Shown piece by piece: positions 8,311 through 16,036 of a stretch of 38,111 nt of DNA. A model generated the notes under the pieces. It saw only the letters and a list, made by a program, of their open reading frames with translations, ran no database searches and was not told the DNA's origin. The stretch spans positions 1 through 38,111 of IMG/VR virus record IMGVR_UViG_3300043540_000263; one strand, 5' to 3'. The position numbers were made by a program, and so were the translations under genes. The stretch is from a virus. Positions within the stretch are counted from its first letter, which is position 1. Each line of letters opens with the position of its first letter.

Positions 8311-9705
8311 ATGTCAGAAAACAAGCATAAATTCGGCGGTCGCAAAAAGATTTATCTTAGTGACCTTCCCGATTATCTCAAAGAGGCAAAAGATAACTTA
8401 GCCTTCCAAACTTTTTTGGAAGCGAAAGGACTCGAATTAGTGGACGAGGAGGGCACAAAAATGACTTGTGAATGTAACAAAAAGAAGGCAAAGAAAAACA
8501 CAAAGAAAAGCATCGTTGCCAAACTGATGGAAGCGACGGAGCCAGAGGACGATCATAAGACTGCCGATAGTGTGGTAGACGGAAATGCTGTAGATAGCAT
8601 GTCCCCTATAGTCGCTGACAAGAACAATCTTGAAGGTGTTGATATGGATACTGAAATCCCTCCTTCTGATGAAGCAAGTGAAAAAGAAGAAGAGATGGAA
8701 GAAGAGCAGGAAGAAGAGAAGGAAGAAGAGAAGGAAGAAATAGCAAAAGCCGAGGCTATTCTTGCTGGCATAGAGGAGCTTCTTGCTCACGAGACTAGCG
8801 AGCTAGTTAAAGAAGAGGACAAGGACGAGGAAGAGTCTCTTCCAGAAGAGGATGTTGAGATCGAGGACGGGACCGAGGGCGAAAAGGAGATTTCTTCAGA
8901 GGATGAAGAGCTAGTAACTGAAGACGGCGAAGAGTCGATGACTGAAGGCGCTGAAGAGGGTGATGAGGAAGTGGTATCTGTTGAGGATACTGACGATGAG
9001 CCTTCTTCAGAAGAAGTTGATGAGCTAGAACAAGAAAGTGAAGAGATTAGGCTTTTAAGGACCGCCGCTGACGCAATAAAAGCCTACATTGAGCTTGAGA
9101 GAGGCGAAGCCGAATTTGATCTCGACCTCTCGTCAGAAGAGGAAGAAGCTAGCACTGAAGAGGAAATGGACACTGTAGATGATAAGGAGGAAGAAGGTAT
9201 GGCAACATTAGAAGAAGCAAGAGCAATGCGTATCAGACGACTGAAAGAGAGCAGGATGCGTGAGTTGGCAAGGGAGTACAGACGGCGACTTTCTAGGGAT
9301 TCTCGTACAGACGAGGAAGAGGACGAGTTGTGGGAAGCTCGTCAGCGTCTTCACGAAGCTCGCAGGCGTCGGCTAGCTGAGGCTCGCAGGCGTCAGCTAC
9401 TCGAAGCTCGCAGGAAAGAAGATGAAGAGAACGAGTGGAAGACAGAACCCGACGAGGAAGAAGAGGAAGAGAATGAGTGGCGAACAGAGCCGAGGGAAGA
9501 AAGAGGACCTTCTCTTAGAGAGAACCTTCTCCGAATCCGTCGGGCACAACGGCTACATGAACATCGTCTCCGCGTCCTAGAGGCAAAAAAGCGAACTCTT
9601 CTCAAAACCGCTTCGTTCAAGGGCTCCAAAGGTAACGCTGGAACAATAGCAAGACCAGTTAAGCTTCACAAGTCTAGTATTTTAGCCAAAAGACGGAAAT
9701 TCTAA
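8311..9705 (+). CDS. Highly acidic then Arg/Glu-rich low-complexity protein
   Basis: Product of 464 residues from the ATG at 8311; AAAGGAGA 7-12 nt upstream decides this over the in-frame TTG 8287. Three regions are visible. There is a short globular N-terminus of about 60 residues (from KFGGRKKIYLSDLPDYL). An extremely Glu/Asp-rich segment occupies about residues 110-300. An Arg/Glu coiled-coil-like segment with repeated EARRRRLAEARRRQL follows, ending in a Lys/Arg-rich tail. KLMEATE near residue 70 resembles a prohead-protease site. Highly charged proteins are common as prohead core or internal DNA-associated proteins in T4-like phages, which is the best guess; no homologue is recognised. 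A terminator follows. Confidence 0.75.
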   Translation: MSENKHKFGGRKKIYLSDLPDYLKEAKDNLAFQTFLEAKGLELVDEEGTKMTCECNKKKAKKNTKKSIVAKLMEATEPEDDHKTADSVVDGNAVDSMSPIVADKNNLEGVDMDTEIPPSDEASEKEEEMEEEQEEEKEEEKEEIAKAEAILAGIEELLAHETSELVKEEDKDEEESLPEEDVEIEDGTEGEKEISSEDEELVTEDGEESMTEGAEEGDEEVVSVEDTDDEPSSEEVDELEQESEEIRLLRTAADAIKAYIELERGEAEFDLDLSSEEEEASTEEEMDTVDDKEEEGMATLEEARAMRIRRLKESRMRELAREYRRRLSRDSRTDEEEDELWEARQRLHEARRRRLAEARRRQLLEARRKEDEENEWKTEPDEEEEEENEWRTEPREERGPSLRENLLRIRRAQRLHEHRLRVLEAKKRTLLKTASFKGSKGNAGTIARPVKLHKSSILAKRRKF

Positions 9706-9734
9706 TTTCGGAGGCATAACATAATTTGGATATA

Positions 9735-9765
9735 GGGCGAGGCTAAAAACCTCGCCCATTTTGTT
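9735..9765 (+). terminator. Intrinsic terminator
   Basis: GGGCGAGG, 7-nt loop, CCTCGCCC, then ATTTTGTTATT. It closes the operon ending with the acidic/Arg-rich gene. The same hairpin, loop included, recurs at 10196-10218. Confidence 0.9.
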
Positions 9766-9779
9766 ATTAGCAAAAATCG

Positions 9780-9808
9780 AGTCAATGTCTCGAAAGCTGT
9801 GTTATGCT
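9780..9808 (+). promoter_or_regulatory. Early-type promoter AGTCAA-N17-TATGCT
   Basis: AGTCAA at 9780-9785 and TGTTATGCT ending at 9808 are separated by 17 bp, with an A-rich stretch and TCG just upstream. This is one of seven matching promoters in the window and is correctly placed for the 99-residue gene that follows. Confidence 0.7.
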
Positions 9809-9861
9809 GTCCTTAATCGAGGCAACACGGTGTTGCCGAGACACAGTGAGAGGAGATTGCA

Positions 9862-10161
9862 ATGAAGACCCTTTATGTTATTCACTCTGGTATTTATCAT
9901 GTGCCTTATGTCTACACTTCACGAGCTAAGGCGGAGACGGCCCTGACTGAGTTAGCGTTGCTTGACGCTAGACTTCTTAACGAGAACAGACTGGCACCGC
10001 TCTTGACTAGTATGAAGCAGCGTAAAACTGGCAGAGTGCGAATAGGTGGAGATGAAGTAGTTTTCTTGCGTGCTGGCAAAGTGGTCAAAATTAAAAACCA
10101 CGCCGAAGGTGAGGAATATGTTGTTGAAAAACTTCCTCATCTTGATAAGCCGTTGTCGTAA
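9862..10161 (+). CDS. Small unrecognised protein in a self-contained early-type cassette
   Basis: A 99-residue basic protein starting MKTLYVIHSGIYHVPYVY. It has GAGAGGAGA 7-12 nt before the ATG and stops at TAA. No family is recognised and no membrane segment is seen. It has its own early-type promoter and is flanked on both sides by the same terminator sequence. It therefore behaves as an independent transcription unit set between a virion-type gene and the reductase. Small host-takeover proteins of phages are often organised this way, but that role is only inferred. Confidence 0.75.
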   Translation: MKTLYVIHSGIYHVPYVYTSRAKAETALTELALLDARLLNENRLAPLLTSMKQRKTGRVRIGGDEVVFLRAGKVVKIKNHAEGEEYVVEKLPHLDKPLS

Positions 10162-10195
10162 GTAGCTACGGAACGTCTATAACAAGCAATACAAA

Positions 10196-10227
10196 GGGCG
10201 AGGCTAAAAACCTCGCCCATTTATTTT
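10196..10227 (+). terminator. Intrinsic terminator, duplicate of the one at 9735
   Basis: GGGCGAGG, loop CTAAAAA, CCTCGCCC, then ATTTATTTT. Stem and loop are identical to those at 9735-9757. It ends the small early-type gene. Confidence 0.9.
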
Positions 10228-10231
10228 GCAA

Positions 10232-10250
10232 TTTTCGCTATTATAAGTGA
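10232..10250 (+). promoter_or_regulatory. Dispersed intergenic motif TTTTCGCTATTATAAGTGA (reductase upstream)
   Basis: This is the best example of a motif seen at several intergenic places, here just after a terminator and 140 nt before the reductase start. The rest of the 228-nt gap up to 10389 shows no further clear signal. Confidence 0.4.
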
Positions 10251-10389
10251 CCACGGGTTCAAATAGTTTTGAGCAACTAAAATAATACCATATAAAGCTT
10301 GAATTTAAGAAAGAGTGCACAATTGATGACAGCATATCGAAAACACAAATCTCAAAACAAATCTAACAACAATCTAACGGAGGCTATTA

Positions 10390-12933
10390 ATGAAGCTTGC
10401 AGAAGCTAAAACTGTTCTTCAAAATGAGTCGGAGCAAGTACCCCCACAACTACACCGACTTTTACAGGAGACGGGAGGTTCACGAAAAGCAGCATCCATT
10501 TTTCTATCGAAGTATTGTCATCGAGACGCTGAAGACAATCTTTTGGAAACCAGCATGGAAGAAGTGTGGAAACGTGTGTCGAAAGGACTATGTACCCCAA
10601 ATGAAGCAGAAGAGCAGGCAGCTTATATAGAGACTTTGAGAGAGGATTTGACACAACTTGAAGGACAGTTGTTGCAGGTAATGATGAATAAAGAGTATAT
10701 TTTTGGAGGTCGTGTTGCCGCCTCTATAGGTATTAATAAAAAAACATCTGCTTATAACTGTTACGTTATTCCGTCTCCTGACGACAATCTAGATAGTATC
10801 TTTGACACAATCAAATATATCGCCAAAACACAAAGTCGCGGCGGGGGCACCGGTGTAGACTTGTCTCTGTTAAGACCAGAGGGAACACCAGTTGGCAATT
10901 CGGCAAATAGTTCTACTGGTCCCGTCCCATTTATGGATATTATCAGCAAAACAACGGGCACAATTGGGCAGAACCAGCGTCGTGGCGCACAAATGATAAC
11001 GCTCTCTGTAGAACATCCTGACATTGAAAAGTTTATCGATGTAAAGCAGTATGACAGAGAAGCCATTGATGATGCAGTTGTGTCGTATGTACGCGGTGAG
11101 GTTGGCTTGTCTGGCTTGAAAGACGCCATTGCTCCAATGTATTCTGTAAATCACGCGAACATTTCGGTTCTTCTCTCTGATAAATTTTTACAGGCAGTAG
11201 AGAAGGACAAAGAGTTTGAACTGCATTGGGAATCAGAAGATGGAAAGGAAAAGGTTACTAAAACTGTTAGAGCAAAGACTATTTGGGATAAGATTATCAA
11301 AAATGCTTGGTCCACTGGTGAGCCTGGACTATTATTTTGGGACAAGATGAGGGCAGAGCATAACGGAGAGTACTATGCTCCACTAGCTTCTACTAATCCT
11401 TGTGCTGAGGAACCTCTTCCAGGTCACGACGCGTGTTGTCTCGGACACATAAATTTAGCCGCGTTGGTAAGGGACTCTTTCAGTAAAAAAGCTTTTTTTG
11501 ATTTGGAAAGATTTGTCGAGATTATACATATTGCTGTTCGAGGCTTGGATAGGGTTGTTTCATTCAATGCCAGCACTAAACACCAAGCATATCAGGAACA
11601 GGTAGATATGGCGCTAAAAGGTCGTCGTATAGGTCTTGGTGTTACCGGACTGGGAGATATGTTTTTCCGATTGGGTATTGCGTACGGCTCAACCAAATCC
11701 AAGAAGCTTCTCAAGGACATTATGTTTGCACTAGCTTACGAAGCTTACAAAGAGAGTATTGAGCAGGCGAAAAAATACGGCGCATTTCCAGCTTTTCAGT
11801 ATGACAAGTTTATACAATCAACTTTCATGCAGAGACTCTTGGAAGAAATCAAGGAGTCTGGCGATACACAATTCAAAAAAGATTTGAAGGAGTTTGGTAT
11901 ACGTAACGTGACACTGTTGACGGTTGCCCCTGTTGGCACAGGTTCTGAAGTGCTGGGACTCGGCTCATCAGGAGTCGAACCCATATTTGCTCCATCTTAC
12001 ACCAGAACTGTGTTTTTCGCAGAAGGTAAGAAAGATTTCACAGAGTTTGTTCCCTCTGTCCGCGAATACATGACTTCGATGGGCAAGGACACCTTGCCTG
12101 ACTATTTTGTGTCTGCACACGACATCTTACCTGAGCAACGAATTGAAATGCAGGCACTTATGCAAAGGTACATTGATACCTCTATATCTAGCACCATTAA
12201 TTTACCCTATTCTGCTACGGTTGAAGATGTCTCAAAAATTTATCAGATGGCGTGGAAGTCGGGATTAAAGTCTATTACAGTATACAGAGAAGGAAGCCGA
12301 GAAGACGTAATACGCATTTCTGGAGCAAAAAACCGACCTCTACTCAAAAAGTTATTCAAAAGCTCACGTGACCTCATTGCTCCACGCCCCACATGTTTAA
12401 GGAGTGCTACATATGCAGTCAACTATTATCCTAACTACCGAGCGTATGTAACTATTGGAGGCAATCTCAAAACAGGGACCCCTGTTGAGATACTTATCAG
12501 GACGAAGCGAGTTGAGGATGAAACGGCAGCCAAGGTTCTCGGCATTTTGTTGACAGCGCAGTTGCGAAGAGACTCAGCGATGGGTGTGTCAAGCCGCTGG
12601 GTTATCGAAGAATTGAATGCTGTTAAAGAAGATGTCGGTGTATTTCACAAAGACTCTTTCAATCCATATCCAAAAAATATCAAGGGGCTTACACAAGCGG
12701 TGGCATACGCACTTGAGTTATTTATGGACAAGAAGTTTTCTGCGGAAGATTCAGACGATGCAGAAAGCAAGGAAAGCAGCGATAAGACTCAAACGTCTGT
12801 GATTTTGCCAGCTACAACAAAAACCGAAATTACTGATACCACGCTGGAACTTTGTCCAGTGTGCGGTTTTAGGGCGCTCGTTAAAACACCTTGTGACACC
12901 TGTTTGCAGTGCGGATATTCTAAATGTGCATAA
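10390..12933 (+). CDS. nrdJ: Adenosylcobalamin-dependent (class II) ribonucleoside reductase
   Basis: An 847-residue reductase that would convert ribonucleotides to deoxyribonucleotides for phage DNA synthesis. Visible features are the N-terminal redox Cys in AYNCYVIP (C124), the substrate loop SRGGGTGVDLS, the active-site finger NPCAE (N336, C338, E340), the partner Cys in ACCLGHINL (about C349), and APVGTGSEVLGLGSSGVEP, matching the family phosphate-binding TGT/SSGxEP region. The C-terminus carries CPVCGF, then PCDTCLQCGYSKC, the zinc-ribbon/redox tail of class II enzymes. No NrdB-like radical subunit is adjacent, as expected for class II. GGAGG precedes the ATG. Active-site residues all appear intact. 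Confidence 0.93.
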   Translation: MKLAEAKTVLQNESEQVPPQLHRLLQETGGSRKAASIFLSKYCHRDAEDNLLETSMEEVWKRVSKGLCTPNEAEEQAAYIETLREDLTQLEGQLLQVMMNKEYIFGGRVAASIGINKKTSAYNCYVIPSPDDNLDSIFDTIKYIAKTQSRGGGTGVDLSLLRPEGTPVGNSANSSTGPVPFMDIISKTTGTIGQNQRRGAQMITLSVEHPDIEKFIDVKQYDREAIDDAVVSYVRGEVGLSGLKDAIAPMYSVNHANISVLLSDKFLQAVEKDKEFELHWESEDGKEKVTKTVRAKTIWDKIIKNAWSTGEPGLLFWDKMRAEHNGEYYAPLASTNPCAEEPLPGHDACCLGHINLAALVRDSFSKKAFFDLERFVEIIHIAVRGLDRVVSFNASTKHQAYQEQVDMALKGRRIGLGVTGLGDMFFRLGIAYGSTKSKKLLKDIMFALAYEAYKESIEQAKKYGAFPAFQYDKFIQSTFMQRLLEEIKESGDTQFKKDLKEFGIRNVTLLTVAPVGTGSEVLGLGSSGVEPIFAPSYTRTVFFAEGKKDFTEFVPSVREYMTSMGKDTLPDYFVSAHDILPEQRIEMQALMQRYIDTSISSTINLPYSATVEDVSKIYQMAWKSGLKSITVYREGSREDVIRISGAKNRPLLKKLFKSSRDLIAPRPTCLRSATYAVNYYPNYRAYVTIGGNLKTGTPVEILIRTKRVEDETAAKVLGILLTAQLRRDSAMGVSSRWVIEELNAVKEDVGVFHKDSFNPYPKNIKGLTQAVAYALELFMDKKFSAEDSDDAESKESSDKTQTSVILPATTKTEITDTTLELCPVCGFRALVKTPCDTCLQCGYSKCA

Positions 12934-12988
12934 AATATAGGTCTAAACCACTAATACATCAACCGGCATTATTGCCCAGGAGGAGCAA

Positions 12989-13567
12989 ATGACGAATGCA
13001 GCAGAAAACAAATTGACTTTCAAAATCATAATACCAGAAGACATTGCTGAATCTGATATGATAATTGCTTCAGCAACCAAAGGAGATGGAAAGACTGGGC
13101 GCTTGTCCATAGCTTCAGATGCTGAGGGCAATATTATCAGTCCTAACGAAACAGCACTGTACACGCCCCGTTTGAATTCTATTTATTGGATTGAGCAACA
13201 AAAGCAGAAAGAGCGCGACGGTAATATGGCTTGGGCAACAATTGACAAATACCTTTTGTGTGTTAGCATTGTCAATGGTCCTGTGGATGGAAACAATGAA
13301 AATAGCTTCGTGCCTCTTTATATTATGGCAGATTTGTTTTATGACCAAGACACAAATACATACATCGCTAAAGCACTAGGTTCCTATTCTTCGCTTGCCA
13401 AGGTAGTCGCAGTGAATATCAAAAACCGAGGTAAGATAATTGCAGAGCGACATTTTACTGAAGATGGCGTTGGAAAGCTAACAAACATAGTCATTACAGA
13501 CGCCAGTCTTGAAAAAAGAGCAATTCCGCTATTTTTCTGGTTACAGTTGACAGAAATCTTTACTTGA
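12989..13567 (+). CDS. Unrecognised 192-residue protein
   Basis: Soluble mixed alpha/beta protein starting MTNAAENKLTFKIIIPEDIAESDM, with no recognised motif. AGGAGGAG lies 4-11 nt before the ATG. It follows the reductase by 55 nt, perhaps in the same transcript, and is closed by a strong terminator. TGA is its stop; reading through it would run straight into the terminator hairpin, which shows that TGA terminates translation here. Function unknown. Confidence 0.75.
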   Translation: MTNAAENKLTFKIIIPEDIAESDMIIASATKGDGKTGRLSIASDAEGNIISPNETALYTPRLNSIYWIEQQKQKERDGNMAWATIDKYLLCVSIVNGPVDGNNENSFVPLYIMADLFYDQDTNTYIAKALGSYSSLAKVVAVNIKNRGKIIAERHFTEDGVGKLTNIVITDASLEKRAIPLFFWLQLTEIFT

Positions 13568-13602
13568 GCACGGTATTCTCTTTGCATAGTAAAATTACAC
13601 AG

Positions 13603-13631
13603 CCCCCCGATTAATGGGGGGTTTTCTTTTT
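13603..13631 (+). terminator. Intrinsic terminator
   Basis: CCCCCC, 7-nt loop GATTAAT, GGGGGG, then TTTTCTTTTT. It ends the reductase transcript. Confidence 0.92.
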
Positions 13632-13643
13632 GTTGTTCTTTGA

Positions 13644-13651
13644 GAATATAC
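13644..13651 (+). promoter_or_regulatory. Candidate late promoter element GAATATAC
   Basis: TTGAGAATATACCTC lies just after a terminator and 30 nt before the ATG of a probable structural gene. This is the cleanest context among the late-type elements. Confidence 0.55.
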
Positions 13652-13680
13652 CTCTAGAAGTCAAAACTAGGAGGTAAGTT

Positions 13681-14193
13681 ATGAGTTATCCTTTAGCAAA
13701 TTCCACAGCCTGTGCATTGCAGGGAGGTCAGTATTTGCGCATGTCGTCAACACTCAGTGTAACCGATACTTATGGTAATCCTCTCCATAGCTTTCCTTTG
13801 TCAGACTTTGGAGCTATAGCAGATCAGGGAGAGTTCGGATTCAATTTTCTTCTCTCATCTGCCAATCCTTATATGATTTTTGACGAGAATCTCACTGGTT
13901 TTTCTGGTGCTACGAGTGATACAGATGTCGATTTTTTCTATCTAAGTTGTTCCTCTCCTGTGCTTGTAGAGTTGGCCTATGGCATTCCTCTTAATTCAGT
14001 AGCTCCAGGTTCACGAAATCCTTCTGGAATGGTGTTTGACGTAGCAAGTTGTCTTTTATGGAAAACCAATACTATTTCTGGGCTTACTCTCGATGTTGCG
14101 GCAGACCAAAGGTGTTTGCCGATGCGAGTGGTACTGCCATCAAATATCTCGTCAAGTCAATGCACATTGTATTTTGCTAAATTTTCAAACTAA
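13681..14193 (+). CDS. Probable small virion protein, beta-rich
   Basis: A 170-residue protein rich in Ser, Thr, Leu and aromatic residues with few charges. It is predicted by eye to be mostly beta-structure, as in phage decoration or tail proteins. AGGAGG precedes the ATG. It shares a late-type promoter and transcript with the next gene, which is also low in charge. Six Cys residues are scattered without a metal-binding pattern. No family is recognised; the structural assignment rests on composition and promoter class. Confidence 0.65.
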   Translation: MSYPLANSTACALQGGQYLRMSSTLSVTDTYGNPLHSFPLSDFGAIADQGEFGFNFLLSSANPYMIFDENLTGFSGATSDTDVDFFYLSCSSPVLVELAYGIPLNSVAPGSRNPSGMVFDVASCLLWKTNTISGLTLDVAADQRCLPMRVVLPSNISSSQCTLYFAKFSN

Positions 14194-14211
14194 AGTATAG
14201 GGGAGCGGGAA

Positions 14212-15396
14212 ATGGGAATCATACAGACCAATAATTGTTACCAGCTTCAAAAACATAGACTAACTCTCGATGGACGTGTGCAAGAATACTCGGCTACCAA
14301 AGACCTCATCAGGCAGTTTTTTGTTTCTATTCAAGGCGACCTCGTAAACCAAAGAGACTGGTTGTTTCAACGGACGTTGACTAGTACTAGTCCTACTGCT
14401 GTCTTTCCTGCGGGTGCAGATTCCCAGTTTGTCACTCCGTTAGTTACCCCCGATCCTTCTACAGGACTTGTAATGAATGCAATAGAAAATGGCCAGTACC
14501 TTCAGCCAAACTTTATTTACATTGCTACTGATTCTCCTGTGTCTGTGACATTTGGATACAATCCAGCCCCAGTAGTCTGGCCATCAAATTATGCTACAAC
14601 CACATCTCCAAATTTGTTCTTTACTTCGGCTACTACTGCTATGGGTGGTCTAACTTGGCCCACCGCAGTTGCGGGAGATGTCACTGGCGTTTGGGATCAA
14701 GTAGGTGGTGCAGGAACAGTGTGGTCTTTTACTCCAACAGTTCCGCCAGCTTGGATACCAGACTATTTTGCAAATCAGACTATCTTATTGACAGGCACCA
14801 ATTATAGCACCCCCACGGCGTTTACTGTTTTGACAAACTCAGACACAAGCGTCTCAGTAGATTTTGGTAGCCACGATTCTCCTGGTGCAGAAGGCTCTTC
14901 TGGTACTGCATACTTGTTTAAGTCGCCGTTGTGGACAACTAATGCTTATACGAATAGACCACTGACTACCTTGACCACGGTTGCGGGCTCCGTTATGATA
15001 CTCAGTAACACAGCTAATACACTTACATTAGCTAACAACACCTTGTATTCTGCTAACACTATTGATTTGGGACAAATCAAAATGACTGTCACTTTCAAAA
15101 ATCCCTCTGATCCGACACAGATACTTACGCCCCAACCCTATAATCTGAATAGGACCATTACAGTCAACAGCTACTACCTTAATCTAATGACAAAAAACAA
15201 CATGAAAATAGCACCTACCACTACAGCGGAGTTGACACAGTGGAATTCAGGCGTCATCAATGGAGGTGTCGTTGGTGATTGGGCTGGTTACAGTGATGTA
15301 GTTCCTACGTTCCCAATTTACGTTTCCAAAATGTCGGGAATTCAATCAAGCAAAATCATAATTTACTGCGCAATCATGCAGCCACCAGCAGGCTAA
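14212..15396 (+). CDS. Probable virion protein, beta-rich, Thr/Ser/Asn-rich
   Basis: A 394-residue protein with very high Thr, Ser, Asn and Pro content and long stretches without charged residues, such as the region from WPSNYATTTSPNLFF onward. This composition fits an extended beta protein such as a head decoration, fibre or tail component. The ribosome binding site is GGGGAG, and the start is 18 nt after the previous stop, so the two genes are co-transcribed. A terminator lies about 45 nt after the stop. No specific family is recognised. Confidence 0.65.
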   Translation: MGIIQTNNCYQLQKHRLTLDGRVQEYSATKDLIRQFFVSIQGDLVNQRDWLFQRTLTSTSPTAVFPAGADSQFVTPLVTPDPSTGLVMNAIENGQYLQPNFIYIATDSPVSVTFGYNPAPVVWPSNYATTTSPNLFFTSATTAMGGLTWPTAVAGDVTGVWDQVGGAGTVWSFTPTVPPAWIPDYFANQTILLTGTNYSTPTAFTVLTNSDTSVSVDFGSHDSPGAEGSSGTAYLFKSPLWTTNAYTNRPLTTLTTVAGSVMILSNTANTLTLANNTLYSANTIDLGQIKMTVTFKNPSDPTQILTPQPYNLNRTITVNSYYLNLMTKNNMKIAPTTTAELTQWNSGVINGGVVGDWAGYSDVVPTFPIYVSKMSGIQSSKIIIYCAIMQPPAG

Positions 15397-15440
15397 ATTC
15401 TATAAAATATAAGCGATATTTCATGCTGAAGTTTATGATG

Positions 15441-15472
15441 GTCCACCTGATTTAGGTGGACATTTTCATTTT
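15441..15472 (+). terminator. Intrinsic terminator
   Basis: GTCCACCT, 5-nt loop GATTT, AGGTGGAC, then ATTTTCATTTT. It ends the two-gene structural transcript. Confidence 0.88.
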
Positions 15473-15485
15473 ACGCTATTATATG
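15469..15485 (+). promoter_or_regulatory. Dispersed intergenic motif (TTTTACGCTATTATATG), HU upstream
   Basis: It matches the CGCTATTATA core seen before the reductase and overlaps the T-tract of the preceding terminator. The HU gene starts 67 nt further on. A promoter role is possible but unproven. Confidence 0.35.
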
Positions 15486-15551
15486 TAGAAAAGGAAACTG
15501 GTTGTAGCAGGTTTTAGGACAAACAAACAAACTCAAGTCAAAGGAGGTCAC

Positions 15552-15842
15552 ATGAACAAGCTAGATTTGGCAGAAACACTGGCACAGGAAGTCGCGGGAA
15601 CAAAGAAGGAAGCCCTGAAGTATCTGGACGCCCTTTTTGGTCAGGGAGGAATCGTACCAGAAGCGCTTATTAATGGCGAGGAAGTGAAGCTACCTGGCTT
15701 TGGTCTGTTTACGGTCAAGGAGCTAAAGGCTCGCACCGCCAGGAATCCACGAACAGGAGAGCAGGTCAATGTTGGTCCTCGCAAGGCTATCCGTTTTCGT
15801 CCACTATCTCGTCTCAAAAATGCTGTCAAGGAAGCGCAGTAA
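15552..15842 (+). CDS. HU/IHF-family DNA-binding protein
   Basis: A 96-residue histone-like protein that bends and compacts DNA as a dimer. The family signature is complete: the N-terminal helices ([14 protein letters not shown]), the GFGLFTVKE strand, and the DNA-gripping beta-arm [23 protein letters not shown], followed by the C-terminal helix. A strong AAGGAGG precedes the ATG. It stands alone between a terminator and a structured intergenic region, so it probably has its own promoter. It could serve phage chromosome organisation, replication or packaging. Confidence 0.95.
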   Translation: MNKLDLAETLAQEVAGTKKEALKYLDALFGQGGIVPEALINGEEVKLPGFGLFTVKELKARTARNPRTGEQVNVGPRKAIRFRPLSRLKNAVKEAQ

Positions 15843-15916
15843 CACCGTTTAATCGGGGAAATCGTTTCGCTATGTGGACTAGAGGACTAGTTCACACGTA
15901 ATTCATAAGGAGGTTG

Positions 15917-15952
15917 CTGGTGGGCTGACAGGGTATGATGTCAGTCCACCAG
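15917..15952 (+). promoter_or_regulatory. Strong hairpin in the leader between HU and recA/uvsX
   Basis: CTGGTGGGCTGAC pairs with GTCAGTCCACCAG around a 10-nt loop; the only non-Watson-Crick pair is G-T, a wobble in RNA, giving 13 continuous pairs. It is preceded by AAGGAGG with no ORF behind it, and is not followed by a clear T-tract. It could be a terminator variant, an RNA-stabilising element or a regulatory leader of the recombinase gene. Confidence 0.5.
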
Positions 15953-16036
15953 TTCTCTGTGTTAGATGGACGATTGATTTGGATTAGCGGGCAAAGACTG
16001 GCTCACAGAGCAAACTAGTTAGAACAGGAGGCTGAG

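Noticed and set aside
8437-8790. Minus-strand frame rich in Phe and Leu, looking like a membrane protein
   Set aside because: It is the complement of the Glu/Lys-rich plus-strand gene, which has the ribosome binding site and promoter.
10240-10265. Possible tRNA T-arm (GGGTTCAAAT)
   Set aside because: No pairing T stem, anticodon arm or acceptor stem around it; no tRNA was found in the window, including any with a UCA anticodon.
10219-10389. Cobalamin riboswitch before the class II reductase
   Set aside because: No B12-box-like conserved sequence or multi-stem structure is visible in the 170-nt gap; only the dispersed motif is seen.
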